Shown: positions 43,452 through 52,235 of the stretch, piece by piece | Numbering within the stretch: position 1 is the first letter of the stretch | Layout: each line of letters begins with the position of its first letter | Source: JAEUWI01 sp942492815 | Lineage (GTDB): Bacteria > Hydrogenedentota > Hydrogenedentia > Hydrogenedentales > JAEUWI01 | NCBI GenBank assembly: GCA_942492815.1 | Contig: OW818658.1 | Coordinates: 6,076,001-6,140,000 of the forward strand | DNA: 64,000 bases | Direction of reading: 5' to 3' | The notes under the pieces: generated by a model | Databases searched by the model: none | What the model saw: only the letters and a program-made list of their open reading frames with translations | Told to the model about the DNA's origin: nothing | Translations under genes and position numbers: made by a program

Positions 43452-44168
43452 ATGATCAGATTCTCGAATTATTCAGGAAGAATGCGCCTCTGGATGCTGT
43501 GGGCGGGTGTGGCCACAGCCATGATAGTCGCCCCTGCGGCACAAGCTCGGGAATGGAAGACCTACGAGAACAAGAAACTGGGTTATTCCCTGAAGGTTCC
43601 CGCGGAGTTCGCCCTACAGTCGGAAGACACGACGACGAGCTGGATCTATCAGCCCGGCAGCGCGCCCGCCGCGGAAAAGCCCACCGATCAGCCCGCCGAA
43701 AAGAAGAAGAAATCCCTCGGGGCCAAACTAAAAGGCATCGCACAGGATGCAACCCAAGGCAGTGGGGGTGGCGCAGCGGACAGCGGGGCAGCGGCAGGCG
43801 GCGGGCTGGAAAGCGCGCTCAGTATCCACGTCACCTGGACCTGGATGCCCGATGTGGCCCCGGAGACCCTCTACAAGGCCAACATGGATTCGGTCAAGCA
43901 GGACATCAGTTCGCCCGCTCCGAAATATACGGACCCCCAAGTGTTCTCTAAGAAAGCCGGCTACGCCTATGAGGGAAATGCGTTCTGGTACAAGGAAGTG
44001 GTCAAGAGCAAGCCCGACGAGATCCACCGCTGGCTCATCGGCGCTTACGGCAACAAGAGCAACTATGGCGTGGTGCTCGGCGGCGTGCAGGACCAGTTTG
44101 ACGAGTGGGGCCCCGTGTTCGAAGAAATCGTGAAGAGCTTCAAGCTCATTCCGATCGAAAAGCAGTAG
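43452..44168 (+). CDS. Hypothetical exported protein
   Basis: A 238-residue protein with a signal peptide (cleavage near AAQA-REW, about residue 27). After it comes WKTYENKKLGYSLKVPAEF, a PsbP/DUF1795-like beginning, then a Lys/Gly-rich insertion (EKKKKSLGAKLKG, GSGGGAADSG), then ESALSIHVTWTW and WYKEVVKSKPDEIHRWLIGAYG. The fold is plausibly PsbP/Mog1-like; function unknown. GGGAG lies about 8 bases before ATG 43452. A terminator follows. Confidence 0.72.
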   Translation: MIRFSNYSGRMRLWMLWAGVATAMIVAPAAQAREWKTYENKKLGYSLKVPAEFALQSEDTTTSWIYQPGSAPAAEKPTDQPAEKKKKSLGAKLKGIAQDATQGSGGGAADSGAAAGGGLESALSIHVTWTWMPDVAPETLYKANMDSVKQDISSPAPKYTDPQVFSKKAGYAYEGNAFWYKEVVKSKPDEIHRWLIGAYGNKSNYGVVLGGVQDQFDEWGPVFEEIVKSFKLIPIEKQ

Positions 44169-44192
44169 ACTCCATTCGCCAACTCACTTGAG

Positions 44193-44231
44193 ACGGCCAG
44201 TATCCCCCGGGGATGCTGGCCGTTCTTCTTT
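44193..44231 (+). terminator. Rho-independent terminator
   Basis: ACGGCCAG...CTGGCCGT stem with extended pairing and a CCCCGGGG core, then TTCTTCTTT. It also sits at the 3' end of the convergent gene at 44236. Confidence 0.8.
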
Positions 44232-44235
44232 GGCG

Positions 44236-46293
44236 CTATCGAACAACCCGGCCCCGCAGCCGCTCAAAGCGTTTCCAGAATTTGCCCAGCTCCGAAACGG
44301 CCTCTTCCGGAATTTGAAGCGTAGAGTAACTGCCGGCCACGTACAAGTGTGTCAGGGCGTGGGCCTCGGGTCGCATTTCCTCAATGGGCTCGGGCAGACG
44401 CGCCAGATACTCAAAGGGGGTCTCGCCCTCTTCTCTCGGCACGCCCAGATCGTAGGCAAGGGCGCAGAGGGCGTCGTAGCTGTACTGGATCTTCTCCCGA
44501 AGAGTCCCCTGACCGTTCAGTGGATTCTGATAGCGGGCGCAGGTCGCGATATCGCGATCCACCTTGACCCGGGGACGGCGCGGCTTGCGCTTGGGGACGT
44601 AGGTCAGCCTGCGGAAGAAACGCGCAAGGCGTTCAAAAAGTCCGGCGCGCTTTCCCCGCCGCCCGGCGGCCCGTCCAAAGTAGTGGGCCGCCGCCTGAAT
44701 CAGGAAGTACAGGAAGAAGAGCCCTACCAACGCCAGGGCCCCGTAGGCCAGCCACTTCAGCGCGGGCGCGGCGTCCATCAGCTCGTTCATAGGGATCTGC
44801 GTACTGGGCGGCGTGCTGCTGGACCCGGAAGACTCCTGTCCTTTGGGTTGCTCCTGGCCATTTTCCATGGACTGCGACTGCTCCTGGCCCTCGGAACTCG
44901 ATTGGGACTGACTCCCTTGTCCGCCCTGCTGACCGCCTTCGCCACCGTTGGAGGATTGGGATCCATTCTGGCCGCCCTGGTTTTCCGTGTTCTGGTCGAG
45001 CGGCTGCGCGTTGCTCTGGCTGCCTTGGCCGCCCTGGGCAGTGTTGGAACCCTGCTGAACTTGCTGCCCGCCTTGCAGACGCTGTTGGTTCTGGGTAGGT
45101 GATCGATGGTCCGTGGGTTGCTGCTGTGAGTCGGGGTCGCCCGAGCCCGCGCGGTTTTCGTCGCCGGGCGGGTTTGCGGCGTTGGGCTCCTGCGCTTGCT
45201 GAGATTCCGGCTGGCGGACTTCACTCGACTGACCTTCTCGACCTTCGGGGCCCAATTCGCCCTGCTGACCGTGCTCGGTACTTGCTTCGCTCCACCGCTG
45301 ATACTCGTGGTAGTCGTACTTCGTCGAGATCGTTCTACCCGACTCGTCCACCTGTCGTTGCGCGCTGTGCCAGGCCTCCGGCTTCGCCGGCACGGGACCC
45401 CAGAGCCCCAGGATGAGCACCAGGGCGACCATGAGGCTGCCCAGGCCGAGCCAGAAGGCCGCAATGCTCGTGGGAAAGGTGATGGCGCGGTGCTGGCAAT
45501 AGACCCGAAGGCCCCGGTAGCTCGACAGCATCAGGAGCAGGAGCATGGCGGCCGTATAGACGCCCACGTAGACGCTGCCCGCCGATTCCATGAGGGAGCC
45601 GCCCTGGGGCAGAAGACGCTGGCCGATGGCGAGGAGAATCATGATGGGAATGGCCAGGTAAAACAGCGAATTGGCGGGGTGCTTGCGCGGCAGACGCCCT
45701 TTGCCGATCTCCGGCTCGACGGCAACCTCGGCGGGCGGGGCCTTGCGCAGCCAACCGCCCCGCAGGATGCCCACCTCGCCATAGCGCGCGCTGGCGTCCA
45801 CGCAACAATCCCGCGTAAGCCGATCGGTCACCTTCCAGAGAATGGCCACGACACTGATATTGAAGCACAGGGAGGGTAGCATGCTGGTCATGACGCCCCC
45901 GGCCAACCCACCGCCCCGGAGCTGGGTGACCACAGTGAACATGCCCACGGCGAAGATCATGCCGACGAGGTAGACCCCGGAATCCGTCGCCTCGCGATCG
46001 GCCCGCAGCCGGTTCAGCGCCACAATGCCCATAACAAAGAAAAAGGCGAAGGCCCGCATATTGATATCGAGGCGCTCGGTGTAGACGAAGCGGATATCGA
46101 GAAGAAACCAGGCGACCGCCAGCATCATGCAGAAAATCATGAGGGGGATAAGGAGGTCCACCGCACGATCCGCCAGACTGCGCTCCTCCTCAATTTCAGG
46201 GCGTGGCGCGCCCTCGGGCAGGGCGGGTGGTGCGGCAAACTCCCGACGGAGGGAGTGGAGATCCAGAGGGATGTGGTCGCCGCGCTTTTCCAT
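44236..46293 (-). CDS. Multi-pass membrane protein with C-terminal DUF4129
   Basis: A 685-residue protein. An N-terminal cytoplasmic stretch; several transmembrane helices (roughly 47-66, 80-95, 108-125, 135-150, 210-228, 240-260, 275-300); a long Gln/Ser/Gly/Asn-rich segment (about 340-510); one more helix near 530-550; then a basic stretch and a DUF4129 domain (YDALCALAYDLGVPREEGETPFEYLARL). DUF4129 proteins often pair with transglutaminase-like or MoxR/DUF58 genes, but none is adjacent here. Function unknown. Confidence 0.82.
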   Translation of the reverse strand: MEKRGDHIPLDLHSLRREFAAPPALPEGAPRPEIEEERSLADRAVDLLIPLMIFCMMLAVAWFLLDIRFVYTERLDINMRAFAFFFVMGIVALNRLRADREATDSGVYLVGMIFAVGMFTVVTQLRGGGLAGGVMTSMLPSLCFNISVVAILWKVTDRLTRDCCVDASARYGEVGILRGGWLRKAPPAEVAVEPEIGKGRLPRKHPANSLFYLAIPIMILLAIGQRLLPQGGSLMESAGSVYVGVYTAAMLLLLMLSSYRGLRVYCQHRAITFPTSIAAFWLGLGSLMVALVLILGLWGPVPAKPEAWHSAQRQVDESGRTISTKYDYHEYQRWSEASTEHGQQGELGPEGREGQSSEVRQPESQQAQEPNAANPPGDENRAGSGDPDSQQQPTDHRSPTQNQQRLQGGQQVQQGSNTAQGGQGSQSNAQPLDQNTENQGGQNGSQSSNGGEGGQQGGQGSQSQSSSEGQEQSQSMENGQEQPKGQESSGSSSTPPSTQIPMNELMDAAPALKWLAYGALALVGLFFLYFLIQAAAHYFGRAAGRRGKRAGLFERLARFFRRLTYVPKRKPRRPRVKVDRDIATCARYQNPLNGQGTLREKIQYSYDALCALAYDLGVPREEGETPFEYLARLPEPIEEMRPEAHALTHLYVAGSYSTLQIPEEAVSELGKFWKRFERLRGRVVR

Positions 46294-46371
46294 GGGGAAT
46301 CGAATCCGAGAGGTGGCAATGGGTACCGGGATGTTGTAGCAGCTTTGCGGATGGGAAGTCGAGGCGAGGGA

Positions 46372-46459
46372 ATGGGTCTTATGGGTCGCATGGGTCCCAT
46401 AAGACCCATTTCTTCCCGACCCCTACAGACTCCAGACTCCAGACTCCAGACTCCAGACT
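46372..46459. repeat. ATGGGTC palindrome plus GACTCCA tandem array
   Basis: 46372-46409: ATGGGTC words 9 bases apart running into their reverse complement CCCATAAGACCCAT. 46426-46459: a tandem array with period 7 (GACTCCA). Both lie upstream of queE, in the divergent gap with the DUF4129 gene. Confidence 0.8.
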
Positions 46460-46517
46460 AACTTCGCGTATAATACCCCCGACCCCGCAATCTAAACCCC
46501 GTCCGCGAAAGCTTCCC

Positions 46518-47201
46518 ATGCCCCAACTCACCACCGACCCGCGCCTGTCCCAGACCCTGCGGATGATCGAAATCTACTGCAGCGTCCAGGGCGAGAGCAC
46601 CTGGGCCGGGTTGCCCTGTGTGTTTATCCGCCTGGCCCGCTGCAATCTGCGCTGTCGCTGGTGCGACACCACCTACAGCTTCCACGGCGGCGAAAAACAG
46701 ACCCTGGACGAAATCCTCCGCGCAACGCTGGCCTTCGGCGTGCCCCTGGTGGAGCTGACGGGCGGCGAGCCTCTGGCCCAGAAGGAATGCGTGCCCCTGG
46801 CGGAGCTGCTGCTGGAGTCGGGCTGCACCGTGCTCATCGAGACGAGTGGCTCCCTGCCCATCAACACCCTGCCCGATCCCGTGATCCGCATCATGGACCT
46901 GAAATGTCCCGACAGCGATATGGAACGCTTCAACGACTGGGCTAACATCGCCCATCTGAAGGCGGATCGCGACGAGGTCAAGTTCGTCATTGCCAGCCGG
47001 CGGGACTACGAATGGAGCCGGGACACCGTCCGGCGCTATAATCTCACCCAATGCTGCAGGGCGGTGCTCTTTTCCCCCGTGTTTGGAGAGGTGGATCCCA
47101 AGGACATCGTCACCTGGATGCTGGAAGAAGGACTGAACGCGGTCCGCTTTCAATTGCAGATGCACAAATTCATCTGGCCGCCGAACGAACGCGGCGTCTG
47201 A
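46518..47201 (+). CDS. queE: 7-carboxy-7-deazaguanine synthase (radical SAM)
   Basis: Contracts 6-carboxytetrahydropterin to 7-carboxy-7-deazaguanine, the step after QueD. 227 residues. The cluster motif is RCNLRCRWCDT with C42, C46 and C49 (CX3CX2C, the canonical spacing). YCSVQGESTWAGLPCVFIRLA precedes it and LTGGEPL follows. ATG 46518 or 46563 could be the start. queD starts 24 bases after the stop, so the two are probably co-transcribed. Confidence 0.96.
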   Translation: MPQLTTDPRLSQTLRMIEIYCSVQGESTWAGLPCVFIRLARCNLRCRWCDTTYSFHGGEKQTLDEILRATLAFGVPLVELTGGEPLAQKECVPLAELLLESGCTVLIETSGSLPINTLPDPVIRIMDLKCPDSDMERFNDWANIAHLKADRDEVKFVIASRRDYEWSRDTVRRYNLTQCCRAVLFSPVFGEVDPKDIVTWMLEEGLNAVRFQLQMHKFIWPPNERGV

Positions 47202-47224
47202 TCACGGCCCGTTAAGGAAGTCCC

Positions 47225-47926
47225 TTGGAAGCCCATTTAACAAAAATCGCCTATGTGGAAGCGGCCCACCGCAATCCGAAGGGCAACGAGAAACAGCAGC
47301 GCCTCCACGGCCACAGCTACAAAGTGGAGATCCTGGCCAAAGGCGGGCTCGACCCGGAAATCGGCTGGATTGTGGATTATTCGCAATTGAAACGGCTTTT
47401 CCGCCCCCTCTACGATCAACTCGACCACGCCTGTCTCAATGACATCCCCGGCCTCGAGAACGACACGACCGTCCCCGCGCTGGAGCGCTGGATCGACGCC
47501 CACCTGTCGCCCAAGCCCGCATGGTATGACGGCGTGCGCGTCTCCATCGACGGCGACCTGGACTTCGTGCCCCGGCGACTGGCCCCAATACCCTTTGAAA
47601 ATCTGCCGGAGCGAATCATCTTCAGCTTCGAAGCGGCCCAGTCCTTGCCCCAGTTGCCCTCGACCCATCCCTGCAACTGCATCCACGGCCACAGCTATCG
47701 CTTCGAAGTGGGCACCAAGAATCTCGACGCGCTCGAGCCGCACCTGCGGACGATCTACGACGAACTGGATCACACCTACCTCAATGAAGTGCCGGGCCTC
47801 GAATGGGCCACCTGCGAACGCATCTGCAAGTGGGTCTGGGACCGCTTAGCCGCGGCGGGTGAAGAACCGACCGTGGTGGTGGTGCAGGAAACCTATACCG
47901 CGCGGTGCATTTATTACGGCGGCTGA
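47225..47926 (+). CDS. queD: Double-domain 6-carboxytetrahydropterin synthase
   Basis: Makes 6-carboxytetrahydropterin from dihydroneopterin triphosphate. At 233 residues it is about twice E. coli QueD (121), because two homologous T-fold domains are fused. Domain 1 (about 1-118) keeps the zinc His set (H15, H28, H30) and GWIVDY, but lacks the catalytic Cys and the C-terminal Glu. Domain 2 (about 128-233) keeps Cys150, D182-H183 and Glu222 (QETYTARCIYYG), but has Gln139 where the first zinc His should be and lacks the GWI-DF loop. The start is TTG 47225 after AAGGAAG. Confidence 0.9.
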   Translation: MEAHLTKIAYVEAAHRNPKGNEKQQRLHGHSYKVEILAKGGLDPEIGWIVDYSQLKRLFRPLYDQLDHACLNDIPGLENDTTVPALERWIDAHLSPKPAWYDGVRVSIDGDLDFVPRRLAPIPFENLPERIIFSFEAAQSLPQLPSTHPCNCIHGHSYRFEVGTKNLDALEPHLRTIYDELDHTYLNEVPGLEWATCERICKWVWDRLAAAGEEPTVVVVQETYTARCIYYGG

Positions 47927-47940
47927 ATTGAACCGCCCTT

Positions 47941-48050
47941 TGGACTTAGTGGACGAAGTGGACTGGATGGACAAAGTCCACCGTCCGACTCAACTGCGAA
48001 CGATTTTTTCCACCCTGTCCACCAGGTCCACATAAGTCCACTATGTCCAC
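47941..48050. repeat. Period-9 quasi-palindrome, GTCCAC class
   Basis: The left arm (47941-47972) has GTGGAC words. The right arm (48009-48050) has GTCCAC words 9-10 bases apart. It lies in the queD-queF gap; its last words contain an ATG (48043) in frame with queF. Confidence 0.82.
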
Positions 48051-48069
48051 AATCCAGGAAGAAACCCCC

Positions 48070-48522
48070 ATGGAAACCCCCATCCCCGCCAAAGATCAGT
48101 TTAAGGCCCTGGACAAGTCCCTGCCCTTCAAGGGCCAGGAGGCCATCGAAGATCACCTGCTGGAATGTTTCCCCTACGAGTATGCGGACAAGCCACACGG
48201 CCAGGCCATGTGCATCGAAACGGAAACGGACGAGTTCACCTCCGTCTGTCCCTTTTCCGGCCTGCCCGATTTCGCAGTGGTCAACATCCGCTATGTGCCC
48301 CGCGAACACTGCCTGGAACTTCGCTCTTTGAAGTATTACCTACTGTCCTACCGCGATGTGGGCATCTGGTATGAGCACCTGGTCAACCGCATGCTTGAAG
48401 ATCTCGTGAAAGCCAGCGCCCCCCGCTCCATGACCATCACCATCACCTGCAACCCCCGGGGCGGCCTCTCCAGCACCGTGACGGCCTCCTATGATCGGGC
48501 GGAAATGGGTGCCATGGCCTGA
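48070..48522 (+). CDS. queF: NADPH-dependent preQ0 reductase
   Basis: Reduces the nitrile of 7-cyano-7-deazaguanine to preQ1. 150 residues, the short (YkvM-type) form. The nucleophile is Cys60 in TSVCPFSGLPDFA with Asp67, and the NADPH-binding ELRSLKYYLLSYR includes Glu83. ATG 48070 has AGGAAG 8 bases upstream. An in-frame ATG at 48043 lies inside the period-9 repeat and is less likely. Together with queE, queD and queC it covers the pathway from carboxytetrahydropterin to preQ1. Confidence 0.95.
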   Translation: METPIPAKDQFKALDKSLPFKGQEAIEDHLLECFPYEYADKPHGQAMCIETETDEFTSVCPFSGLPDFAVVNIRYVPREHCLELRSLKYYLLSYRDVGIWYEHLVNRMLEDLVKASAPRSMTITITCNPRGGLSSTVTASYDRAEMGAMA

Positions 48523-48585
48523 TCCGCCACCGGGGCCCCCGGACGATCAGGTATACTCAAGGCGCACCGCCATCGGAGAACTACG

Positions 48586-51500
48586 TTGCGGGATTGGGCC
48601 CACAGACGACGCACTCGCCTTAGGAGAGAGAGCCTGGCCACGCTGGCATCCCTCCTGGTGGCCCTGTTCGCCCATGGGGAAACGGCGATGGAGTTCCGGG
48701 TCTACACCATGCCCGGCGGCGCACCGGTGGCGCCGGTCAACGGGATGCTGGCGGACCGGGAAGGCGCGGTCTGGGTTGCCACCTGGGGTGAGGGCCTCCA
48801 CCGGATCCACGGCACGGAGTGGAAGACTTTCACCGAAGCTGACGGCCTGCCCGATGACTGGATCAGCTCGATCACTGAATCGCCGGGTGGCGGTCTGTGG
48901 ATCGGAACGGGCGAGGGCCTGGCACTGGTCCGGGACGATCAGGTGTTCCCCCTGACCCCGCGCGATCTGGACCTGATGATCACGGGCGACGTTTCGTACG
49001 TCCGCGAATTGTCCGGCGGCCAGATTCTGGCCGGGACCGTCGACGGAACGATCCTGCTGCGGGAACCCGAGGGCACGTTGCCCGCCGACCTCGGGAATGG
49101 CTGGCGCGCCGTTGCCATGCCGGAGACAAGCCGCGGCCACGAACTGGTGGATGTCGTCGAGACGGGTCCCGATGAATACCTGCTTTCCCTTGCCTGGGGC
49201 GGGCTCGGCTGGCTTCGCGGCGGCGTGTGGACTCCCGACCCCTTGCTGGCGAACCTCCAGTACCACGTGCTGCACGAAGTGCTCAAGCAGGACGGACGCG
49301 AAATCTGGGCCGTGGAACGTGACGGGGGCCGGGCCTACCACCACACCGAGGGCGGCTGGTTGCCGCTGGAACGCTTCCCCACGAGTGTCAATGACCTGTT
49401 GACCCTGGACTCCGGCGAACTTCTGGCCGCAACCCATTCCGGTCTATTTCTCCGCGGCGATGCCGGCTGGCAGGCCTGGGCCCTGGACCCCGCATTCGGC
49501 GAGCCCGAACTGAGCCGTGTGGTTGCGACCCGCGATGGTGCCGTCTGGGCGGGGGGCCGTGAAGGGCTTATTCGGGGCACCCCCCCAACCTGGCTGGCCA
49601 GCGGTCAGCTCGATGGGCCCACGGTGCTGCTCCCCCGCGCACAGCCCAATGAACCATTGCGGGCCATGAATTTCGCGGGGGTGGTCTTTGCGCCGGAGGG
49701 CACGGCCTGGGTTCCCCAGTGTACGTTGAATCCCTGGAACAAAACGGCCATCACGCTGGATGATTCCATCTGGTTCGGCGATGGACGCCTCTGGATCGAG
49801 CCCGGGGGCGGTCTCCGTTGGATCATGCTGGCGAACGGCATGCTTCACACCATTTACCGGGGGGAATTGAGCATCTATTCGCTGGAGACGGGCGAGCGAA
49901 CGGAACTGCGGACCCTGCCCCCCACGGATCCGGCCCTGGAACGGTTCACGGTGACGGCGGGCGGGAGCCTGCTCTACCTGACGTTGGAAGGCGCCTTCCG
50001 GCTGGATGAGGGTGCCTGGGCCCCGTTCCCCACCGCGCCGGGCTACGAGCAGAAGCAAGTATTCTCCCTCGCCGAAACGGAGCCGGGTGTCTTCTGGGCC
50101 GGTGTCCGCGGCGGGATCGAGCGCTGGGTCGGGGAATCCATTCAGCACTTCGGCCAAGCCGAGGGAGTGGAGCCGGAAGACGATGTTCACGCCATCATCC
50201 AGACCCGCGCGGGCGATCTCTGGTTCGGCAGCATGGGGGCCGGCGTCTACCGCTACAACGGGGAACGCTTTGAGCATTTCACCAAAGCCGACGGGCTCCG
50301 CAGCAACTCGGTGCGGGCCATCCGGGAGAGCGCCGATGGCACGATCTGGATTGCCAATCGGGGCACGGGCGTATCGGCACTGCGCGGCGGGCGCTGGGTC
50401 CACTATGGCCTGGAACACGGCCTGCCCCATGCCCCCGCCCTGACCATTGCCGAAAGCACCGACGGCGCCCTGTGGATCAGCTCCCAGGCACAGGGCCTCT
50501 TCCGGTACCGCCCGGACCGCGAAGCACCGGAGACGGAGATTGTCGTGGGGCCTAACCAGGTCGACGCCCACGGCATCGGCGCCTTCTCCTTCGCCGGGCG
50601 CGATGCGTGGAATCAGACCGCGATCCGCGACCTCCATTACGCCTGGCGCGTGCTGCCCGCTGATGGCGACAGGGACACGGCGTGGTCGCCTTTCTCCACG
50701 GACACAACCGTGGTGACGGATGCGCTGGAACACGGGCGTTACCGCTTCGAAGTACGCGGTTCCGATGAGAATGGCAACGTGGATCCCACACCGGCGACCC
50801 TGGCCTTCGAAGTACTCCCGCCGCTTTGGATGAAGCCGGGCTTTTTTCTGCCGGTCTCCCTGTCCATCGTGCTGGCGGCCGTGGCTCTCCTGTTTCAGTG
50901 GTTCAGCCGCAAAGCACTGCTGCGATCCGAGGTCGCCTTGCGATCCGAAGTGGAGATCCGCAAGCGCACGGAGGAGCTCCTGGCGCAGCACAGCGAAAAC
51001 CTGGAGGAGCTGGTGGAGGAACGCACCCGCGTCCTCGCCCAGGTGCAGGAGGAACTCATTCGCAAGGAACGCCTCGCCACACTGGGCCAGCTTACCGCCA
51101 CCGTGAGCCACGAGCTGCGCAATCCCCTCGGCACCATCCAGAGCTCCCTCTTCATGATCGAGAAGCGCGTTCGCGGCATGGGGCTCAATCTGGAATCCAC
51201 CCTCGATCGCACCGCGCGCAGCGTGAAACGCTGCGACAAGATCATCGAGGAACTCCTCGATTTTACCCGCGCCAGCGAACTCTGCCCACAGGCCACCCAG
51301 GTGGACCCCTGGCTGAAGGAAGCACTCGACGACATCGGCGCGCATGAAGGAACGCGGATGGTGCTCGAACTCAATTGCCCCGCATGGGTTCGCATCGACC
51401 GGGAGCTCATGCGGCGTGTTCTCATCAACCTCCTCGACAACGCCGTGCAGGCCATGAATGAAGCCGGGAGCCCCGAGCGCGTCATCCAGGTGCGTTCCCT

Positions 51501-51738
51501 GGAGCGGGACGGGCGCGCCGAGATCTACGTCGAGGATACGGGGCCGGGTATTCCGGACGACGTGCTGGAGCGCATTTTCGAGCCCCTTTTCTCCACGAAG
51601 AATTTCGGCGTTGGCCTCGGAACGAACATCGTGCGGAACATCATGTTGCGCCACAACGGCGGGATTGAATACGCGAATCGAGAAGACAAACAGGGCACAC
51701 GGGTCTTGATATGGCTACCGTGTTCGTTTGATAGTTGA
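48586..51738 (+). CDS. Hybrid-like sensor kinase with two-component propeller
   Basis: A 1050-residue membrane histidine kinase. Signal sequence at about 1-33; extracytoplasmic propeller repeats at about 45-640 (recurring VWVATWGEGLHR, LWIGTGEGL, LWFGSMGAGVYRY, IWIANRGTGVSAL); a Y_Y_Y-type Ig domain at about 650-745; one transmembrane helix near 755-775; a coiled coil (KRTEELLAQHSENLEELVEE); HisKA with His842 (VSHELRNPLG); and a C-terminal ATPase (DTGPGIPDD). No receiver domain. In Bacteroidota such sensors respond to polysaccharide fragments. The start is TTG 48586 with GGAG 8 bases before it; the first ATG would delete the signal. The stop lies in the following repeat arm. Confidence 0.9.
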   Translation: MRDWAHRRRTRLRRESLATLASLLVALFAHGETAMEFRVYTMPGGAPVAPVNGMLADREGAVWVATWGEGLHRIHGTEWKTFTEADGLPDDWISSITESPGGGLWIGTGEGLALVRDDQVFPLTPRDLDLMITGDVSYVRELSGGQILAGTVDGTILLREPEGTLPADLGNGWRAVAMPETSRGHELVDVVETGPDEYLLSLAWGGLGWLRGGVWTPDPLLANLQYHVLHEVLKQDGREIWAVERDGGRAYHHTEGGWLPLERFPTSVNDLLTLDSGELLAATHSGLFLRGDAGWQAWALDPAFGEPELSRVVATRDGAVWAGGREGLIRGTPPTWLASGQLDGPTVLLPRAQPNEPLRAMNFAGVVFAPEGTAWVPQCTLNPWNKTAITLDDSIWFGDGRLWIEPGGGLRWIMLANGMLHTIYRGELSIYSLETGERTELRTLPPTDPALERFTVTAGGSLLYLTLEGAFRLDEGAWAPFPTAPGYEQKQVFSLAETEPGVFWAGVRGGIERWVGESIQHFGQAEGVEPEDDVHAIIQTRAGDLWFGSMGAGVYRYNGERFEHFTKADGLRSNSVRAIRESADGTIWIANRGTGVSALRGGRWVHYGLEHGLPHAPALTIAESTDGALWISSQAQGLFRYRPDREAPETEIVVGPNQVDAHGIGAFSFAGRDAWNQTAIRDLHYAWRVLPADGDRDTAWSPFSTDTTVVTDALEHGRYRFEVRGSDENGNVDPTPATLAFEVLPPLWMKPGFFLPVSLSIVLAAVALLFQWFSRKALLRSEVALRSEVEIRKRTEELLAQHSENLEELVEERTRVLAQVQEELIRKERLATLGQLTATVSHELRNPLGTIQSSLFMIEKRVRGMGLNLESTLDRTARSVKRCDKIIEELLDFTRASELCPQATQVDPWLKEALDDIGAHEGTRMVLELNCPAWVRIDRELMRRVLINLLDNAVQAMNEAGSPERVIQVRSLERDGRAEIYVEDTGPGIPDDVLERIFEPLFSTKNFGVGLGTNIVRNIMLRHNGGIEYANREDKQGTRVLIWLPCSFDS

Positions 51739-52235
51739 TAGTGGACAGTTGACAGTGGACAGTGGACAGTGGACAGTGGACAGTGGTAATGCTAGTTAAG
51801 TCTGTAAATCGTTCAGAGGGACTGTTTGGTTTTCTTGATTATTGCGGTGAGTAGCTTGAGCAGTTGTTTCAAGTCGGCTATCAGCGACTTAAAGCCCTTG
51901 TCGTCAATAAATCCCGATTGGTGGAGCAGTTCGATCCAGTATTCGCTCTCATTAGCCTCTTTGAGCGAAATAGACAGCTTGTGAACGAAGTCCAGCTTGC
52001 TCTCGGCCTGTTCTGCCTCGCGGACGAGTGCGCCTATTGCCGTACCTGATCTCAGCAACTGTTTGCTCAAGACGTACTCGCGCTTCTCCTCGCATAAGTG
52101 CCGATAGAGCTTTACCACCCGCAACGCAAACGCAAATGATCGTGTTCGAAGTGCCCCTTCATTTGCCATGCACAGTTCCTCCAATCCCTGTCGCTCCGTT
52201 GCACTGTCCACTGTCCACTGTCCACTGTCAACTGT
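51734..52235. mobile_element. S23 gene cassette bounded by inverted period-7 arrays
   Basis: The left array, 51734-51786, is built of TGGACAG words 7 bases apart. The right array, 52202-52235, is its reverse complement (TCCACTG words). Between them is the S23 gene. The left array provides the sensor kinase stop (AGT TGA) and the right array provides the queC stop (AGT TGA on minus). I infer insertion of a small cassette between two convergent genes. No transposase is present. Confidence 0.55.
51813..52169 (-). CDS. S23/IVP four-helix-bundle protein
   Basis: A 118-residue protein of the S23 family, first known as open reading frames inside intervening sequences of 23S rRNA genes and later found widely as stand-alone genes. 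Motifs: FALRVVKLYRHLCEEKREYVLSKQLLRSGTAIGALVREAEQAES, seen as SGTAIGALVREA and DFVHKLSISLKEANESEYW; all-helical. The role is unknown. ATG 52169 is chosen because upstream residues in the longer frame are translated repeat (TVDSGQWTVDS). AT-richer than its neighbours. Confidence 0.9.
   Translation of the reverse strand: MANEGALRTRSFAFALRVVKLYRHLCEEKREYVLSKQLLRSGTAIGALVREAEQAESKLDFVHKLSISLKEANESEYWIELLHQSGFIDDKGFKSLIADLKQLLKLLTAIIKKTKQSL

Noticed and set aside
46294..46517. preQ1 riboswitch upstream of queE
   Set aside because: The gap is taken up by ATGGGTC and GACTCCA repeats; no preQ1 aptamer pattern seen. None upstream of queC or queF either.
51734..51786. CRISPR-like array
   Set aside because: The repeats are 7 bases long with no spacers of constant length, and no cas genes are nearby.
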